Assembly: GCA_051001975.1 (NCBI GenBank)
Contig: JBPCMU010000132.1
Span: 1 to 56,699 of the forward strand
Length of the DNA stretch: 56,699 bases
DNA from: DATAEG01 sp051001975
Lineage (GTDB): Bacteria; Actinomycetota; Actinomycetes; Mycobacteriales; Jatrophihabitantaceae
Direction of reading: 5' to 3'
Positions within the stretch are counted from its first letter, which is position 1. Each line of letters starts with the position of its first letter. The notes under the pieces were generated by a model that was not told the DNA's origin, made no database searches, and saw nothing but the letters and a program-made list of their open reading frames with translations. Shown here in pieces: positions 40,947-48,273 of this stretch. The translations under genes and the position numbers were made by a program.

Positions 40947-42074
40947 TCAGGTCCAGCTCATGGTCATGTCGGTGGCTCCTCGGACGGAGGCGACCCGGGC
41001 CGCCTCGTCCTCGGCGAGCGCTTTCGTCTTCGCGGTGAGCGGTCCGAAGGCGGTGACCGCGATAGCCAGCTTCTTGCCCGTCTTCTTCGGCCGCCACAGG
41101 CCGAGCACCTCGCCGTCCACCAGCACCGTGCCGGGCCGGCCGAGCACCGGCCAGAGTGCCTTGCGCTCCGCGGCGCCGGGCACCAGGAACTCACGATCGC
41201 TGGTCTGCATGTAGACGTCGAACGGCGCCAGCAGCCGCACACTCGGGCCGGCCGTCTTCGCCCGGCGCAGTGTTGCCAGGGCCCCGGCCGGTAGCCACCG
41301 CTCGCGGCCGTCCACGCTGACAACCGCGAGGTCATCCGGCCAGTGCGCATCGACGTCGATCCGCCGGGCGCCGAGGAACCAGGCCACCTCGCTCGCCGAC
41401 GCCGGACCGTTGAGCTGCAGGTAGGCGCGCACCAGGTCGGCGAACGCAGCGCGTCCGAACGCGTGCGTCTTGTGCGCCTTCGGACGGGGCCGCAGCACCG
41501 GCGGGGAAGTCCCGACTTCCAGCTCGATACCGGCCGGCAAGCTCGCTTGCCGCAGCACCAGATCCGACACGTGAGTCGCGTCGCAACCGCGGCAGTAGCT
41601 GCTCACGATCGACGGCGCAGCCTTCGTCACGGCTGTACTCGCCGCTGCCTTGGACATCGCCTTGCCTATGGTCTTGCGCATCACCTGGACGCTCTCGGCA
41701 AAGCTGTCGAGCGCGGAGATGCCCTGCTTCTTCATCTCGAGGCCGGTCCGAGCCAGCCGGGTCACCGCGTCGGCCTCGGACAGCGGCCAGAGCGCGGCGC
41801 CCAGCCGGTCGAGGTCCGCGCGCCAGTGCAGGTGCGGCGAGCCGCGCAGCGTCCAGGCCAGGCCGAGCGACGCGTCGACAGCCGGATCCCAGTCACCGGC
41901 CCCGTCCGGCAATCGAGCGTCGACGATCAGCCCGGCCGAGTCTGCACTGTCCTGGATTCCGACGCTCAGCACCCGCAGCTCCTTGACGTGTTTCGCCGAA
42001 CGGTCGAACTGGTGGGCCGCGAACCGGTAGGCGAGTACCCGTTCGCGGCTCACCTCAACGCTCTTCGTCGGCAT
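40947..42074 (-). CDS. Winged-helix DNA-binding (AlkZ/YcaQ-like) protein
   Basis: A 375-residue HTH_42-family protein: 'VSRERVLAYRFAAHQFDR', 'LLVDARLPDGAGD'-type N-domain, 'DLVRAYLQLNGPASASEVAW' and 'FLGARRIDVDAHWPDDLAVV' in the second winged helix, then 'VRLLAPFDVYMQTSDREFLV', 'PGTVLVDGEVLGLWRPKKTG'. This fold includes the interstrand-crosslink DNA glycosylases AlkZ and YcaQ. The catalytic Gln-x-Gln motif is not obvious here (AAHQFDR in the usual place), so glycosylase activity is only possible. Confidence 0.78.
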   Translation of the reverse strand: MPTKSVEVSRERVLAYRFAAHQFDRSAKHVKELRVLSVGIQDSADSAGLIVDARLPDGAGDWDPAVDASLGLAWTLRGSPHLHWRADLDRLGAALWPLSEADAVTRLARTGLEMKKQGISALDSFAESVQVMRKTIGKAMSKAAASTAVTKAAPSIVSSYCRGCDATHVSDLVLRQASLPAGIELEVGTSPPVLRPRPKAHKTHAFGRAAFADLVRAYLQLNGPASASEVAWFLGARRIDVDAHWPDDLAVVSVDGRERWLPAGALATLRRAKTAGPSVRLLAPFDVYMQTSDREFLVPGAAERKALWPVLGRPGTVLVDGEVLGLWRPKKTGKKLAIAVTAFGPLTAKTKALAEDEAARVASVRGATDMTMSWT

Positions 42075-42096
42075 GGTCGTCAGCCTGCCAGCGCCG

Positions 42097-42513
42097 TCAG
42101 CTGAATGTGAAGGTGACGGGATAGGTCATCGCGGTCGCGGTTGCTTCGTACGTTCCGGAGACCCCAGCGAAATCGCCGGTGCCCGAGTCGGCCACGATCT
42201 CGCCGGCACCGCTCGCACCGTCCTTGCCGTGCGACCCGCGCATCCGCAGCACGAAGCTGCCGCGTCGCTCGCCGGCCGTCGCCTCGATCTTCTCGTAGCC
42301 GACGTAGTCGGCTTCGAGCGTGTGCGGATCCGCGCTGTCGCCAGCGGTGTAGGTCAGCAACAGCCGCACCTCGCCGGTGCCGGCCAGATCGCCCTCGTAG
42401 CTGGTGTGCCAGCTCGCCAGCGAGACCTTGGGCATCTCGTCGGTGGCCGGGTACGGCTCCTCGCTCCAGTCGCTCACGGTGACGCTGGAGGGAACGGTCT
42501 GCTCGGTGCTCAT
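42097..42513 (-). CDS. DUF3224-family protein
   Basis: A 138-residue beta-rich protein: 'SVTVSDWSEEPYPATDEMPK', 'VSLASWHTSYEGDLAGTGEV', 'GSFVLRMRGSHGKDGASGAG', 'EIVADSGTGDFAGVSGTYEA'. This matches DUF3224, a small barrel family of unknown function common in actinomycetes. ATG 42513 follows AAGGAG at about 7 bases. It is divergent from a WYL regulator with a 25-bp inverted repeat between them, implying direct control. Confidence 0.85.
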   Translation of the reverse strand: MSTEQTVPSSVTVSDWSEEPYPATDEMPKVSLASWHTSYEGDLAGTGEVRLLLTYTAGDSADPHTLEADYVGYEKIEATAGERRGSFVLRMRGSHGKDGASGAGEIVADSGTGDFAGVSGTYEATATAMTYPVTFTFS

Positions 42514-42555
42514 CAGCGGACTCCTTCGTGGTTGGTACGCAGGACGGTCCCAGTT

Positions 42556-42580
42556 ATACCTGCCGATCTACGTCAGGTAT
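42556..42580. promoter_or_regulatory. Inverted repeat, probable WYL-regulator operator
   Basis: ATACCTG (42556-42562) and CAGGTAT (42574-42580) are exact inverse complements around an 11-base spacer. The site lies 20 bases before the regulator's ATG and 43 bases from the DUF3224 start, in the position of both promoters. Confidence 0.7.
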
Positions 42581-42599
42581 TTCTGCCATCCTTGGCGAC

Positions 42600-43778
42600 A
42601 TGCGTGCGAGCCGATTGCTGGCCATCCTGCTGGCGTTGCGGGTTCGCGGCCAGGTGAGCGCCGCGCAACTCGCCGCCGAGCACGAGGTATCCCTGCGCAC
42701 CATCTACCGGGACTTCGAGTCGTTGGGCGCAGCGGGCGTTCCGGTGTACTCGGTGCGTGGCCGATCCGGTGGCTACCGACTGGTCGACGGGTTCCGCGGC
42801 ACGGTCAGTGCCCTCAGTGACGATGAGGCCGGCGCGCTTGCCTTCGCGGGACTGCCTGGGCCGGCCGCCGAGCTCGGGCTGGGCAGCGTGCTCGCGGCGG
42901 CCCAGCTCAAACTCCTCGCCGCCCTCCCTGCCGAACTGCGCACCCGGGCAAGTCAGGTCGGCGAGCGCTTCCTGCTCGACGCTCCCGGGTGGCTGGCCGA
43001 ACCCGAGGCGCCGCCGCAGTTGGCCACCGTCGCGGACGCGGTATGGACCGAACGAGAGCTGACCATGTGCTACCAGCGCACCGGGCGCCTGGAGCCCGTC
43101 GATCGCACTGTCGCGCCACTGGGCCTGGTGTTGAAGGCGGGCCACTGGTACCTCGCCGCGGCGCCGTCCGAGCACGGCACCACCATCGCCCCGGCCCGCA
43201 CCTACCGGATCTCCCGGGTGCTGTCGGCCAGCTCCGGTGAGCAGAAGATCATCCGTCCGGACGGGTGGATGCTGGACACCTTCTGGGCGGATTACCAGGC
43301 CAACTACGCCCGCCGCATCTACCGCGACCGTGCGACGGTGCGACTCGGTCCACGAGCGCGGCAGCTCAGCTTCCTACTCGGGCGTATCCCCGCTGCGGTA
43401 GCCAGCGCAGAAGCATCCGACGTCGATCCGAACGGATGGGTGACGACCCAGGTACCGATCGAATCGATCGAGCACGGCCTGCATGCACTGCTACAACTCG
43501 GCGACGAGGTCGAGGTGCTGGCGCCGGACGAGCTGCGGGCGCGCGTCGCCGCGACCGTCCGGATACTTGCCGACCGCTACGGCTCAGGCGACGCGGCCGG
43601 CGGGTCGGCCGACCCCTCAACCGACTCCTCGGCCGCGGCAGACGCGTCCGCGGTCGGCCCGTTCGCGGTCGGCTCCTCGACGTCGGTCCCGACCCCCGCC
43701 GGTGGCTCCGGGGTGCTGTCCGGCCATTCGTCGCGGACCTTGCGCAGATGCCCAGACATCGATTTGAACAGAAAGTAG
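42600..43778 (+). CDS. WYL-domain (YafY-type) transcriptional regulator
   Basis: A 392-residue regulator. N-terminal HTH_11: 'MRASRLLAILLALRVRGQVS', 'AAQLAAEHEVSLRTIYRDFE', 'SVRGRSGGYRLVDGFRG'. A central WYL domain follows ('VAPLGLVLKAGHWYLAAAPS', 'RTYRISRVLSASSGEQ') and a WCX-like C-terminal part. WYL proteins often bind single-stranded nucleic acid and act as sensors. The Ser/Ala/Asp-rich tail beyond about residue 326 (from 43577) is antisense to the small gene downstream and is probably non-conserved read-through to the first available stop. ATG 42600 gives the normal family start. Confidence 0.88.
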   Translation: MRASRLLAILLALRVRGQVSAAQLAAEHEVSLRTIYRDFESLGAAGVPVYSVRGRSGGYRLVDGFRGTVSALSDDEAGALAFAGLPGPAAELGLGSVLAAAQLKLLAALPAELRTRASQVGERFLLDAPGWLAEPEAPPQLATVADAVWTERELTMCYQRTGRLEPVDRTVAPLGLVLKAGHWYLAAAPSEHGTTIAPARTYRISRVLSASSGEQKIIRPDGWMLDTFWADYQANYARRIYRDRATVRLGPRARQLSFLLGRIPAAVASAEASDVDPNGWVTTQVPIESIEHGLHALLQLGDEVEVLAPDELRARVAATVRILADRYGSGDAAGGSADPSTDSSAAADASAVGPFAVGSSTSVPTPAGGSGVLSGHSSRTLRRCPDIDLNRK

Positions 43779-43858
43779 CAGGCGACGCAGAGCACCACGA
43801 GGACGAGCAGACCCAGCGGCGCAGCCTTGTCGGTGTCATCGCCGGCCAAGACGATCAT
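43577..43858 (-). CDS. Small single-pass membrane protein coupled to mca
   Basis: A 93-residue protein, MIVLAGDDTDKAAPLGLLVL then VLCVACYFLFKSMSGHLRKV, with one N-terminal membrane helix, a short basic region (RKVRDEWP) and an acidic, Ala/Pro/Ser-rich disordered tail. Its ATG overlaps the mca stop codon (ATGA, 43855-43858), so translation is coupled. It corresponds by position to the conserved small protein beside mca in mycobacteria (Rv1083, from memory). Function unknown. Its last 202 bases lie opposite the 3' end of the WYL gene. Confidence 0.8.
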   Translation of the reverse strand: MIVLAGDDTDKAAPLGLLVLVVLCVACYFLFKSMSGHLRKVRDEWPDSTPEPPAGVGTDVEEPTANGPTADASAAAEESVEGSADPPAASPEP

Positions 43859-44751
43859 GTGGTCACAAGTTCCCGGACGCCGGCGAAGAGATCGTCCTCC
43901 GGCAGCGACGTCTCGATCGACGCCTTGGCCAGCTCGAAGTCCTCGGTCGGCCAGGCTGCCTTCTGGATCGCCAGCGGCACCTGGAAGAAGCCGCCCTTCG
44001 GGTCCACCTGCGTGGCATGCGCCAGCAACGCCGAATCGCGCCGCTCGAACCAATCCGCACAGGGCACCCGGGTGGTGATGTTCGGCGGGCGCATCTTGTC
44101 TGCCCGCTCGGCCCAGCGCTTGCGGGTCTCCGCGAACGGCGATTCGAGACCGTGCGCGGTCATCGCCTCGTCCAGTGCCTCGAACCGACCCCGGCTGAAC
44201 CCGACGTCGTAGTAGACCTTCAGCGTCTGCCAGGCGTCGCCAAGGTCCGGATATGCCGACGCATCGGCCGCCGCGTCGAATGCAGCCATCGAGACCTTGT
44301 GGCACATGATGTGATCCGGGTGCGGGTACCCGCCGTTCTCGTCGTAGGTCGTCATCACGTGGGGGCGGAAGCGGCGCACGATCTCGACGAGGCGCGGTGT
44401 TGCCTGCTCCAGCGGAACCAGCCCGAAGCAGCCCTCCGGCAACGGCGGCAACGGGTCCCCTTCGGGCAGCCCGGAGTCGACGAAACCCAGCCACTCCTGC
44501 CGCACCCCGAGAATCGCGCGCGCCCGATTCATCTCCTCGCGCCGGATCGACGCGATGTTCGCCTCGATCTCCGGCCGGCCCTGTAGCGCCGGATTGAGGA
44601 TGTCGCCTCGTTCGCCGCCGGTACACGTCACGACGAGCACGTCCACGCCCTCGTCGACGTAGCGCGCCATCGCCGACGCACCCTTGCTCGACTCGTCGTC
44701 GGGATGGGCGTGGACACACATCAGGCGTAGCTGTTCGGGCACGACGTCCAT
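43855..44751 (-). CDS. mca: Mycothiol S-conjugate amidase
   Basis: A 298-residue zinc amidase of the MshB/Mca family, cleaving mycothiol S-conjugates to release a mercapturic acid for export. Zinc ligands are visible in 'LRLMCVHAHPDDESSKGASA' (His-x2-Asp-Asp) and 'YPHPDHIMCHKVS' (His). 'TYDENGGYPHPDH' is typical of the family. The long C-terminal domain with 'AAWPTEDFELAKASIETSLP' points to Mca rather than MshB. ATG 44751 gives MDVVPEQLRLM. It is the first gene of a two-gene operon and divergent from greA. Confidence 0.92.
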   Translation of the reverse strand: MDVVPEQLRLMCVHAHPDDESSKGASAMARYVDEGVDVLVVTCTGGERGDILNPALQGRPEIEANIASIRREEMNRARAILGVRQEWLGFVDSGLPEGDPLPPLPEGCFGLVPLEQATPRLVEIVRRFRPHVMTTYDENGGYPHPDHIMCHKVSMAAFDAAADASAYPDLGDAWQTLKVYYDVGFSRGRFEALDEAMTAHGLESPFAETRKRWAERADKMRPPNITTRVPCADWFERRDSALLAHATQVDPKGGFFQVPLAIQKAAWPTEDFELAKASIETSLPEDDLFAGVRELVTT

Positions 44752-44770
44752 TCTTGCCGATCCCTTCCCA

Positions 44771-44794
44771 CCCCGCCGCTGGCGGGGCGGTTTT
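44771..44794 (+). terminator. Hairpin with T-tract in the mca-greA divergent gap
   Basis: CCCCGCC and GGCGGGG form a perfect 7-bp stem around GCT, followed by CGGTTTT on the plus strand. It has the form of a rho-independent terminator yet sits 19 bases upstream of the divergent mca start and ahead of greA, so it may terminate antisense transcripts or attenuate a greA transcript. Confidence 0.55.
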
Positions 44795-44932
44795 GCTGCG
44801 TTCGCTTGGCGCTAGGTCCGACCGCGGTGTTACCTTTGCCGCTTCATCGTCAGCACGACGACAGTCGGCCGAGGCGTCTCAGCACGCCGCACCTCGCGCG
44901 CCGAACCCCGCACGGACAGGAGTGATATCGCC

Positions 44933-45418
44933 ATGGCCGAAGCCACCACCTGGCTGACCCAGGAAGCCTATGACCGACTTTCCGCACAGCTCGAGGACCT
45001 CATCGAGGGACGCCCGGCGATGGCGGCGGAGATCAACGCCCGGCGCGAGGAGGGCGACCTGAAGGAGAACGGCGGCTACCACGCCGCGCGCGAGGAGCAG
45101 GCCAAGCAGGAAGGCCGCATCGTGCAGTTGCAGGAGATGCTCCGGGTTGCCAAGATCGGCCACCCGCCGATCGCCGAAGGCACCGCGGGCACCGGCACCG
45201 TGGTCACCGTGCGGTACGAGGGCGACGACGACACCGAGACGTTCCTGCTCGGCTCGCGCGAAGAGGCAGGCACCACGGATCTGACCGTGTACTCGCCGAA
45301 GTCGCCGCTGGGCGCCGCACTGGACGGCGCGAAGGAAGGCGAGACGGTGTCCTACGAGGCGCCGAGCGGATCGACCATCAAGCTGACCTTGCTGAACGCC
45401 GTTCCCTTCACTGGCTGA
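44933..45418 (+). CDS. greA: Transcription elongation factor GreA
   Basis: A 161-residue GreA. The N-terminal antiparallel coiled coil reads 'WLTQEAYDRLSAQLEDLIEG', 'RPAMAAEINARREEGDLKEN' with the acidic tip residues (E-G-D) that enter the RNA polymerase secondary channel, and 'GGYHAAREEQAKQEGRIVQL'. The C-terminal FKBP-like domain ends 'YEAPSGSTIKLTLLNAVPF'. It stimulates cleavage of backtracked RNA. Start ATG 44933 follows GGAGTGA at about 7 bases. Confidence 0.96.
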   Translation: MAEATTWLTQEAYDRLSAQLEDLIEGRPAMAAEINARREEGDLKENGGYHAAREEQAKQEGRIVQLQEMLRVAKIGHPPIAEGTAGTGTVVTVRYEGDDDTETFLLGSREEAGTTDLTVYSPKSPLGAALDGAKEGETVSYEAPSGSTIKLTLLNAVPFTG

Positions 45419-45421
45419 TCG

Positions 45422-45904
45422 CTACCGCTCCGATTCGTCGAGCTGCACCAGGGGCAGCACCCGGAACCCGATCGGGTTGGACATCGCAACCGAAGTGGAC
45501 GTGCGAACGATCGCGTCGTGACCCACCACGCTGTCGATGACCTGCTGCAGATCTGAGTTGGAGCGCGCCACGATCCGGCACAGCATGTCGCCGAGGCCGG
45601 TGATGGTGTGCACCTCGAGCACTTCCGGGATGCCGCTCAAGTGGTCCAACACGTCTTGGCCGCGACCCTGCCGGATCTCCAGGGTGGCAAACGCGGTCAC
45701 GTCGTAACCGAGCGCCTCGGTGGACAGCCGCGGCGCGAAGTCGTCGATGACACCGCGCTCCACCAGTCGATCGAGGCGGGATTGGACGGTCGCCCGGGCG
45801 ACGCCGAGGCGCCGGGAAAGCTCGAGGACGCCGACCCGAGGTGCGGCAGCGAACTCGCGCAGCAGTCGGGCATCGAGGGCATCAATGCGGTCCGACCGGC
45901 TCAT
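45422..45904 (-). CDS. Lrp/AsnC-family transcriptional regulator
   Basis: A 160-residue Lrp/AsnC regulator: helix-turn-helix 'DALDARLLREFAAAPRVGVL', 'ELSRRLGVARATVQSRLDRL', then a RAM ligand-binding domain ('AFATLEIRQGRGQDVLDHLS', 'VHTITGLGDMLCRIVARSN'). These typically sense amino acids and form octamers. It converges on greA with 3 bases between genes. Targets are not evident from neighbours. Confidence 0.92.
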   Translation of the reverse strand: MSRSDRIDALDARLLREFAAAPRVGVLELSRRLGVARATVQSRLDRLVERGVIDDFAPRLSTEALGYDVTAFATLEIRQGRGQDVLDHLSGIPEVLEVHTITGLGDMLCRIVARSNSDLQQVIDSVVGHDAIVRTSTSVAMSNPIGFRVLPLVQLDESER

Positions 45905-46060
45905 TCGATGAACACTGCCATGTGTCGACGGCTCGAGCCACCTGTCGAGGCCCGCACCGGGCGACCTCGCGACATCAGTCCCGAAGGTCCGATTCGACGC
46001 GCGGTCGGAGGAATTCGAACGGGCCTATGACGCTCGCAGCACATGTTCGTCCTCGCCTGC

Positions 46061-46438
46061 CTAAGGCGCTTGCCCGTTGCCGCCGGCGAGTCCATGTTGC
46101 GCAGCGACCGTCGCGAGTCGCTTGTCGCGCGTCCACAACCGGGCATCGGCCGTGAGCATCGTTGCGGCCAGCAGGTGTGCGTCGACGTACCCGATACCGA
46201 GACCGAACAGCTGATGGCGTTCGATCAGAGTCAGCACCTCGATTTCTGTCGCAGACTTCGCCTGCGGGAGATTGCGGAGCAGGCCAAGGATCTCGCTGCG
46301 CCGCGAGATATGGCCGAGCGCGATTTCACCGGTCACCCAGGGGTGGGCGAGAACCTGGCCGACCTGAAGTAGCGACGCGAGCTCCGGGCCACCGCCACGG
46401 AGATGGTCGATCCAGACCGAGGTGTCGACAAGGACCAC
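46061..46438 (-). CDS. vapC: VapC-type PIN-domain toxin
   Basis: A 125-residue PIN-domain ribonuclease: 'MVLVDTSVWIDHLRGGGPEL' with the first acidic residue (D5), 'LAHPWVTGEIALGHI' (Glu), 'GLGIGYVDAHLLAATML' (Asp) and 'ARLWTRDKRLATVAAQHG' (Asp). These four acids coordinate Mg for RNA cleavage; many VapCs cut tRNA or rRNA. GTG 46438 lies within the end of the antitoxin frame. It forms a type II module with the upstream VapB gene. Confidence 0.9.
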   Translation of the reverse strand: MVLVDTSVWIDHLRGGGPELASLLQVGQVLAHPWVTGEIALGHISRRSEILGLLRNLPQAKSATEIEVLTLIERHQLFGLGIGYVDAHLLAATMLTADARLWTRDKRLATVAAQHGLAGGNGQAP

Positions 46439-46632
46439 GCAGGCGTCGTCTGCCGGCGCGGGACCGCCGTCGCGCCCGGCTCGCTGCCTGCAAGCCGAGC
46501 CAGCCGCCGGGCGCTCTCGCGTTCGATCAATGCACCCAGTGCCTGTCGAACCAGCGCGCCCTTCTCATTGATCCCCGTCAGCCGCTGAGCTTCCAGGACA
46601 AGATCATCGTCCAGGGCAACGGTAGTTCTCAT
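46333..46632 (-). CDS. vapB: VapB-type antitoxin
   Basis: A 99-residue frame starting MRTTVALDDDLVLEAQRLTG, the ribbon-helix-helix DNA-binding part of the VapB family, then 'EKGALVRQALGALIERESAR' and RLARLAGSEPGATAVPRR. GGAGG lies 5 bases upstream of the ATG at 46632. Usual VapBs end soon after this point. Here the frame runs on for about 35 residues of low-similarity sequence, overlapping vapC by 106 bases, so the ancestral stop was probably lost or a base change shifted the end. Antitoxin binding sites are normally in the region just before vapC's start. Confidence 0.78.
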   Translation of the reverse strand: MRTTVALDDDLVLEAQRLTGINEKGALVRQALGALIERESARRLARLAGSEPGATAVPRRQTTPAWSLSTPRSGSTISVAVARSSRRYFRSARFSPTPG

Positions 46633-46773
46633 ATCGGCCTCCAGGCACGTCAATGAGCATCGAATGATGACGATACACATGCCTGAGTGTCTCGCTGGCG
46701 AATCGGCCTACAGGACGTTAGGCGCTGCTGGACCTGTTCTTGGGCCTCACCGATATCCGCCGAGGCGCTCGCC

Positions 46774-47301
46774 TTGGACGGTCTGCCGGCCCGCTGGTGG
46801 GACGAGTCTTTCGGGCGTCGGGCCACTGTCGCTGGCCCGGGGGCGGAAATCAGCGTCAACGAGCCAATGACCGACTCCTACGGCTACACCGAGCACATGC
46901 CAGGTGGCCCGTCCGGCGGATTCATCGTCGACGTGGTGGCGGTGTTCTTCACCCCGCACCTGGATCACTGGGAGGCGTTCTTCCAGCGGCTCGGGTTCGT
47001 CACCGCTGCCACCGCGTCCGGCTGGCGCGAGCTCCGGGCCGGCACCGATTCGGGCATCATCGGACTTCACGCCATCGGTGCGCCCGGGCAGTCGCCCGAC
47101 CGCAACGGCCTCAGCTTCAAGACCTCCGAGCCGCTCGAGGAATTCGTGGCCCGGATGCGGGGTCTGGGCTACGAGGTGACCGAGGAGCCCGAGGCACAGG
47201 CGCCGCATGTCACAATCACCGACCCCGACGGCGAGCGAATCGAGGTCCATCAGCGCGCGGCGTCGTCGATCCATTCGGCACCGACCACCCCGTTGAGGTG
47301 A
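46774..47301 (+). CDS. VOC (glyoxalase-fold) protein with damaged 5' end
   Basis: About 175 residues: 'DGLPARWWDESFGRRATVAG', 'GAEISVNEPMTDSYGYTEHM', then a full VOC unit 'FIVDVVAVFFTPHLDHWEAF', 'FQRLGFVTAATASGWRELRA', 'ITDPDGERIEVHQRA'. The first section looks like the end of another VOC unit. A frame with 'ALLDLFLGLTDI' precedes it (46722-46757) but is shifted relative to the rest and headed by a TAG, so the 5' part seems broken near 46760. The start is therefore uncertain; TTG 46774 and ATG 46867 are both possible. Glyoxalase-fold enzymes bind a metal and act on small organics; substrate unknown. Confidence 0.5.
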   Translation: MDGLPARWWDESFGRRATVAGPGAEISVNEPMTDSYGYTEHMPGGPSGGFIVDVVAVFFTPHLDHWEAFFQRLGFVTAATASGWRELRAGTDSGIIGLHAIGAPGQSPDRNGLSFKTSEPLEEFVARMRGLGYEVTEEPEAQAPHVTITDPDGERIEVHQRAASSIHSAPTTPLR

Positions 47302-47574
47302 CTTCGGGTCATCCCGGAGACGGCCACAAGCCGTGGCCGGCGTCGTTCCAGTCCGCTCACGGCGGTGCACGGCCAGCGTGGACACCTCGTCCGACCGCTG
47401 AGCCGGCCTGATCTAGCGCGCGAACTCGGATAATCACGATGAGCTACGTCGATTGGTCAGGACCACCGCCTGTTCGGCCTCGTCTCGTAACTCCGCCGAC
47501 GCCGGAACAAAGTGTCACCGGCTCATGACGAGACGCCGACGGGACCCGCACATCTGCCCGGCAGGCTGGTCAGC
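47302..47574. other. Intergenic gap before the PAP2 gene
   Basis: No gene is supported in these 273 bases. A short GC-rich dyad (GGCCACAAGCCGTGGCC, 47321-47337) could end the VOC gene's transcript, and GATAAT near 47431 is a possible -10 for the PAP2 gene. Confidence 0.4.
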
Positions 47575-48261
47575 ATGATGGATTCCACCGCAGCGACCTC
47601 GGAGACGCGCCGTCCCCTCATGCTTGCGGCGGCCTGTGCCGTGCTCGCCATCATGTGCTACGTCGTGTTCGTACGCACCACCTCTGGGAAGGTCATCGAC
47701 GACGACATCCTGCAGTCGACGCTGCGAATGGCGGCGGATACCGGAGCGGGGACGTTCACCTCATGGCCGCTGGCGATCCCTGCGTCAACGTTGTTGCTCG
47801 TCGCGGTCGTGCTGGTGATCGGATTCGGCGCAGCGCAGCAGCGATGGCTCGACGTTTCTGCCGCCCTCGCCATTCTGGCCTGCGCAACGCTGCTGGCGCA
47901 TCTGCTCAAGTCGCTGCTGGTCCGCCCACAACTGCTGCCCGGCGTGGACGACGCCGGCAACAGCTTCCCCAGCGGGCACGTGTCGCTCGCCGCCGCCTCC
48001 ATGCTGGCGTTGGCCATCGTCGTGCCCGCTGTGCTGCGTCCAACGGTGCTCCTGCTCGGTTGGGTGTGGATCGGTGCGGTGTCGGTGGCCACCGTCATCG
48101 CCGGATGGCACCGACCCAGTGACGCGGTAGGGGCGATCGCGGTGGCGCTCGCGAGCTACGGCGTCCTGGTCGCGCTCCGCAATCAGGCGAGGGTCGTCCT
48201 CGCTGTGCGCGAACCGGCCGCTGTTGCCGAATTGGACCGGCGTCCGCTCGCCGTGCGCTGA
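47575..48261 (+). CDS. PAP2-family membrane phosphatase
   Basis: A 228-residue membrane protein with five to six helices and the PAP2 catalytic motifs: 'LLKSLLVRPQLLPG' (variant K-x-R-P motif), 'SFPSGHVSLAAASML' (P-S-G-H) and 'IAGWHRPSDAVGAIAVALA' (S-R/H-R-x-x-x-D). Such enzymes dephosphorylate lipid phosphates such as undecaprenyl diphosphate or phosphatidic acid. The start could be either of two adjacent ATGs (47575 or 47578). Substrate not assignable. Confidence 0.88.
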   Translation: MMDSTAATSETRRPLMLAAACAVLAIMCYVVFVRTTSGKVIDDDILQSTLRMAADTGAGTFTSWPLAIPASTLLLVAVVLVIGFGAAQQRWLDVSAALAILACATLLAHLLKSLLVRPQLLPGVDDAGNSFPSGHVSLAAASMLALAIVVPAVLRPTVLLLGWVWIGAVSVATVIAGWHRPSDAVGAIAVALASYGVLVALRNQARVVLAVREPAAVAELDRRPLAVR

Positions 48262-48273
48262 CAGAATCGACGC

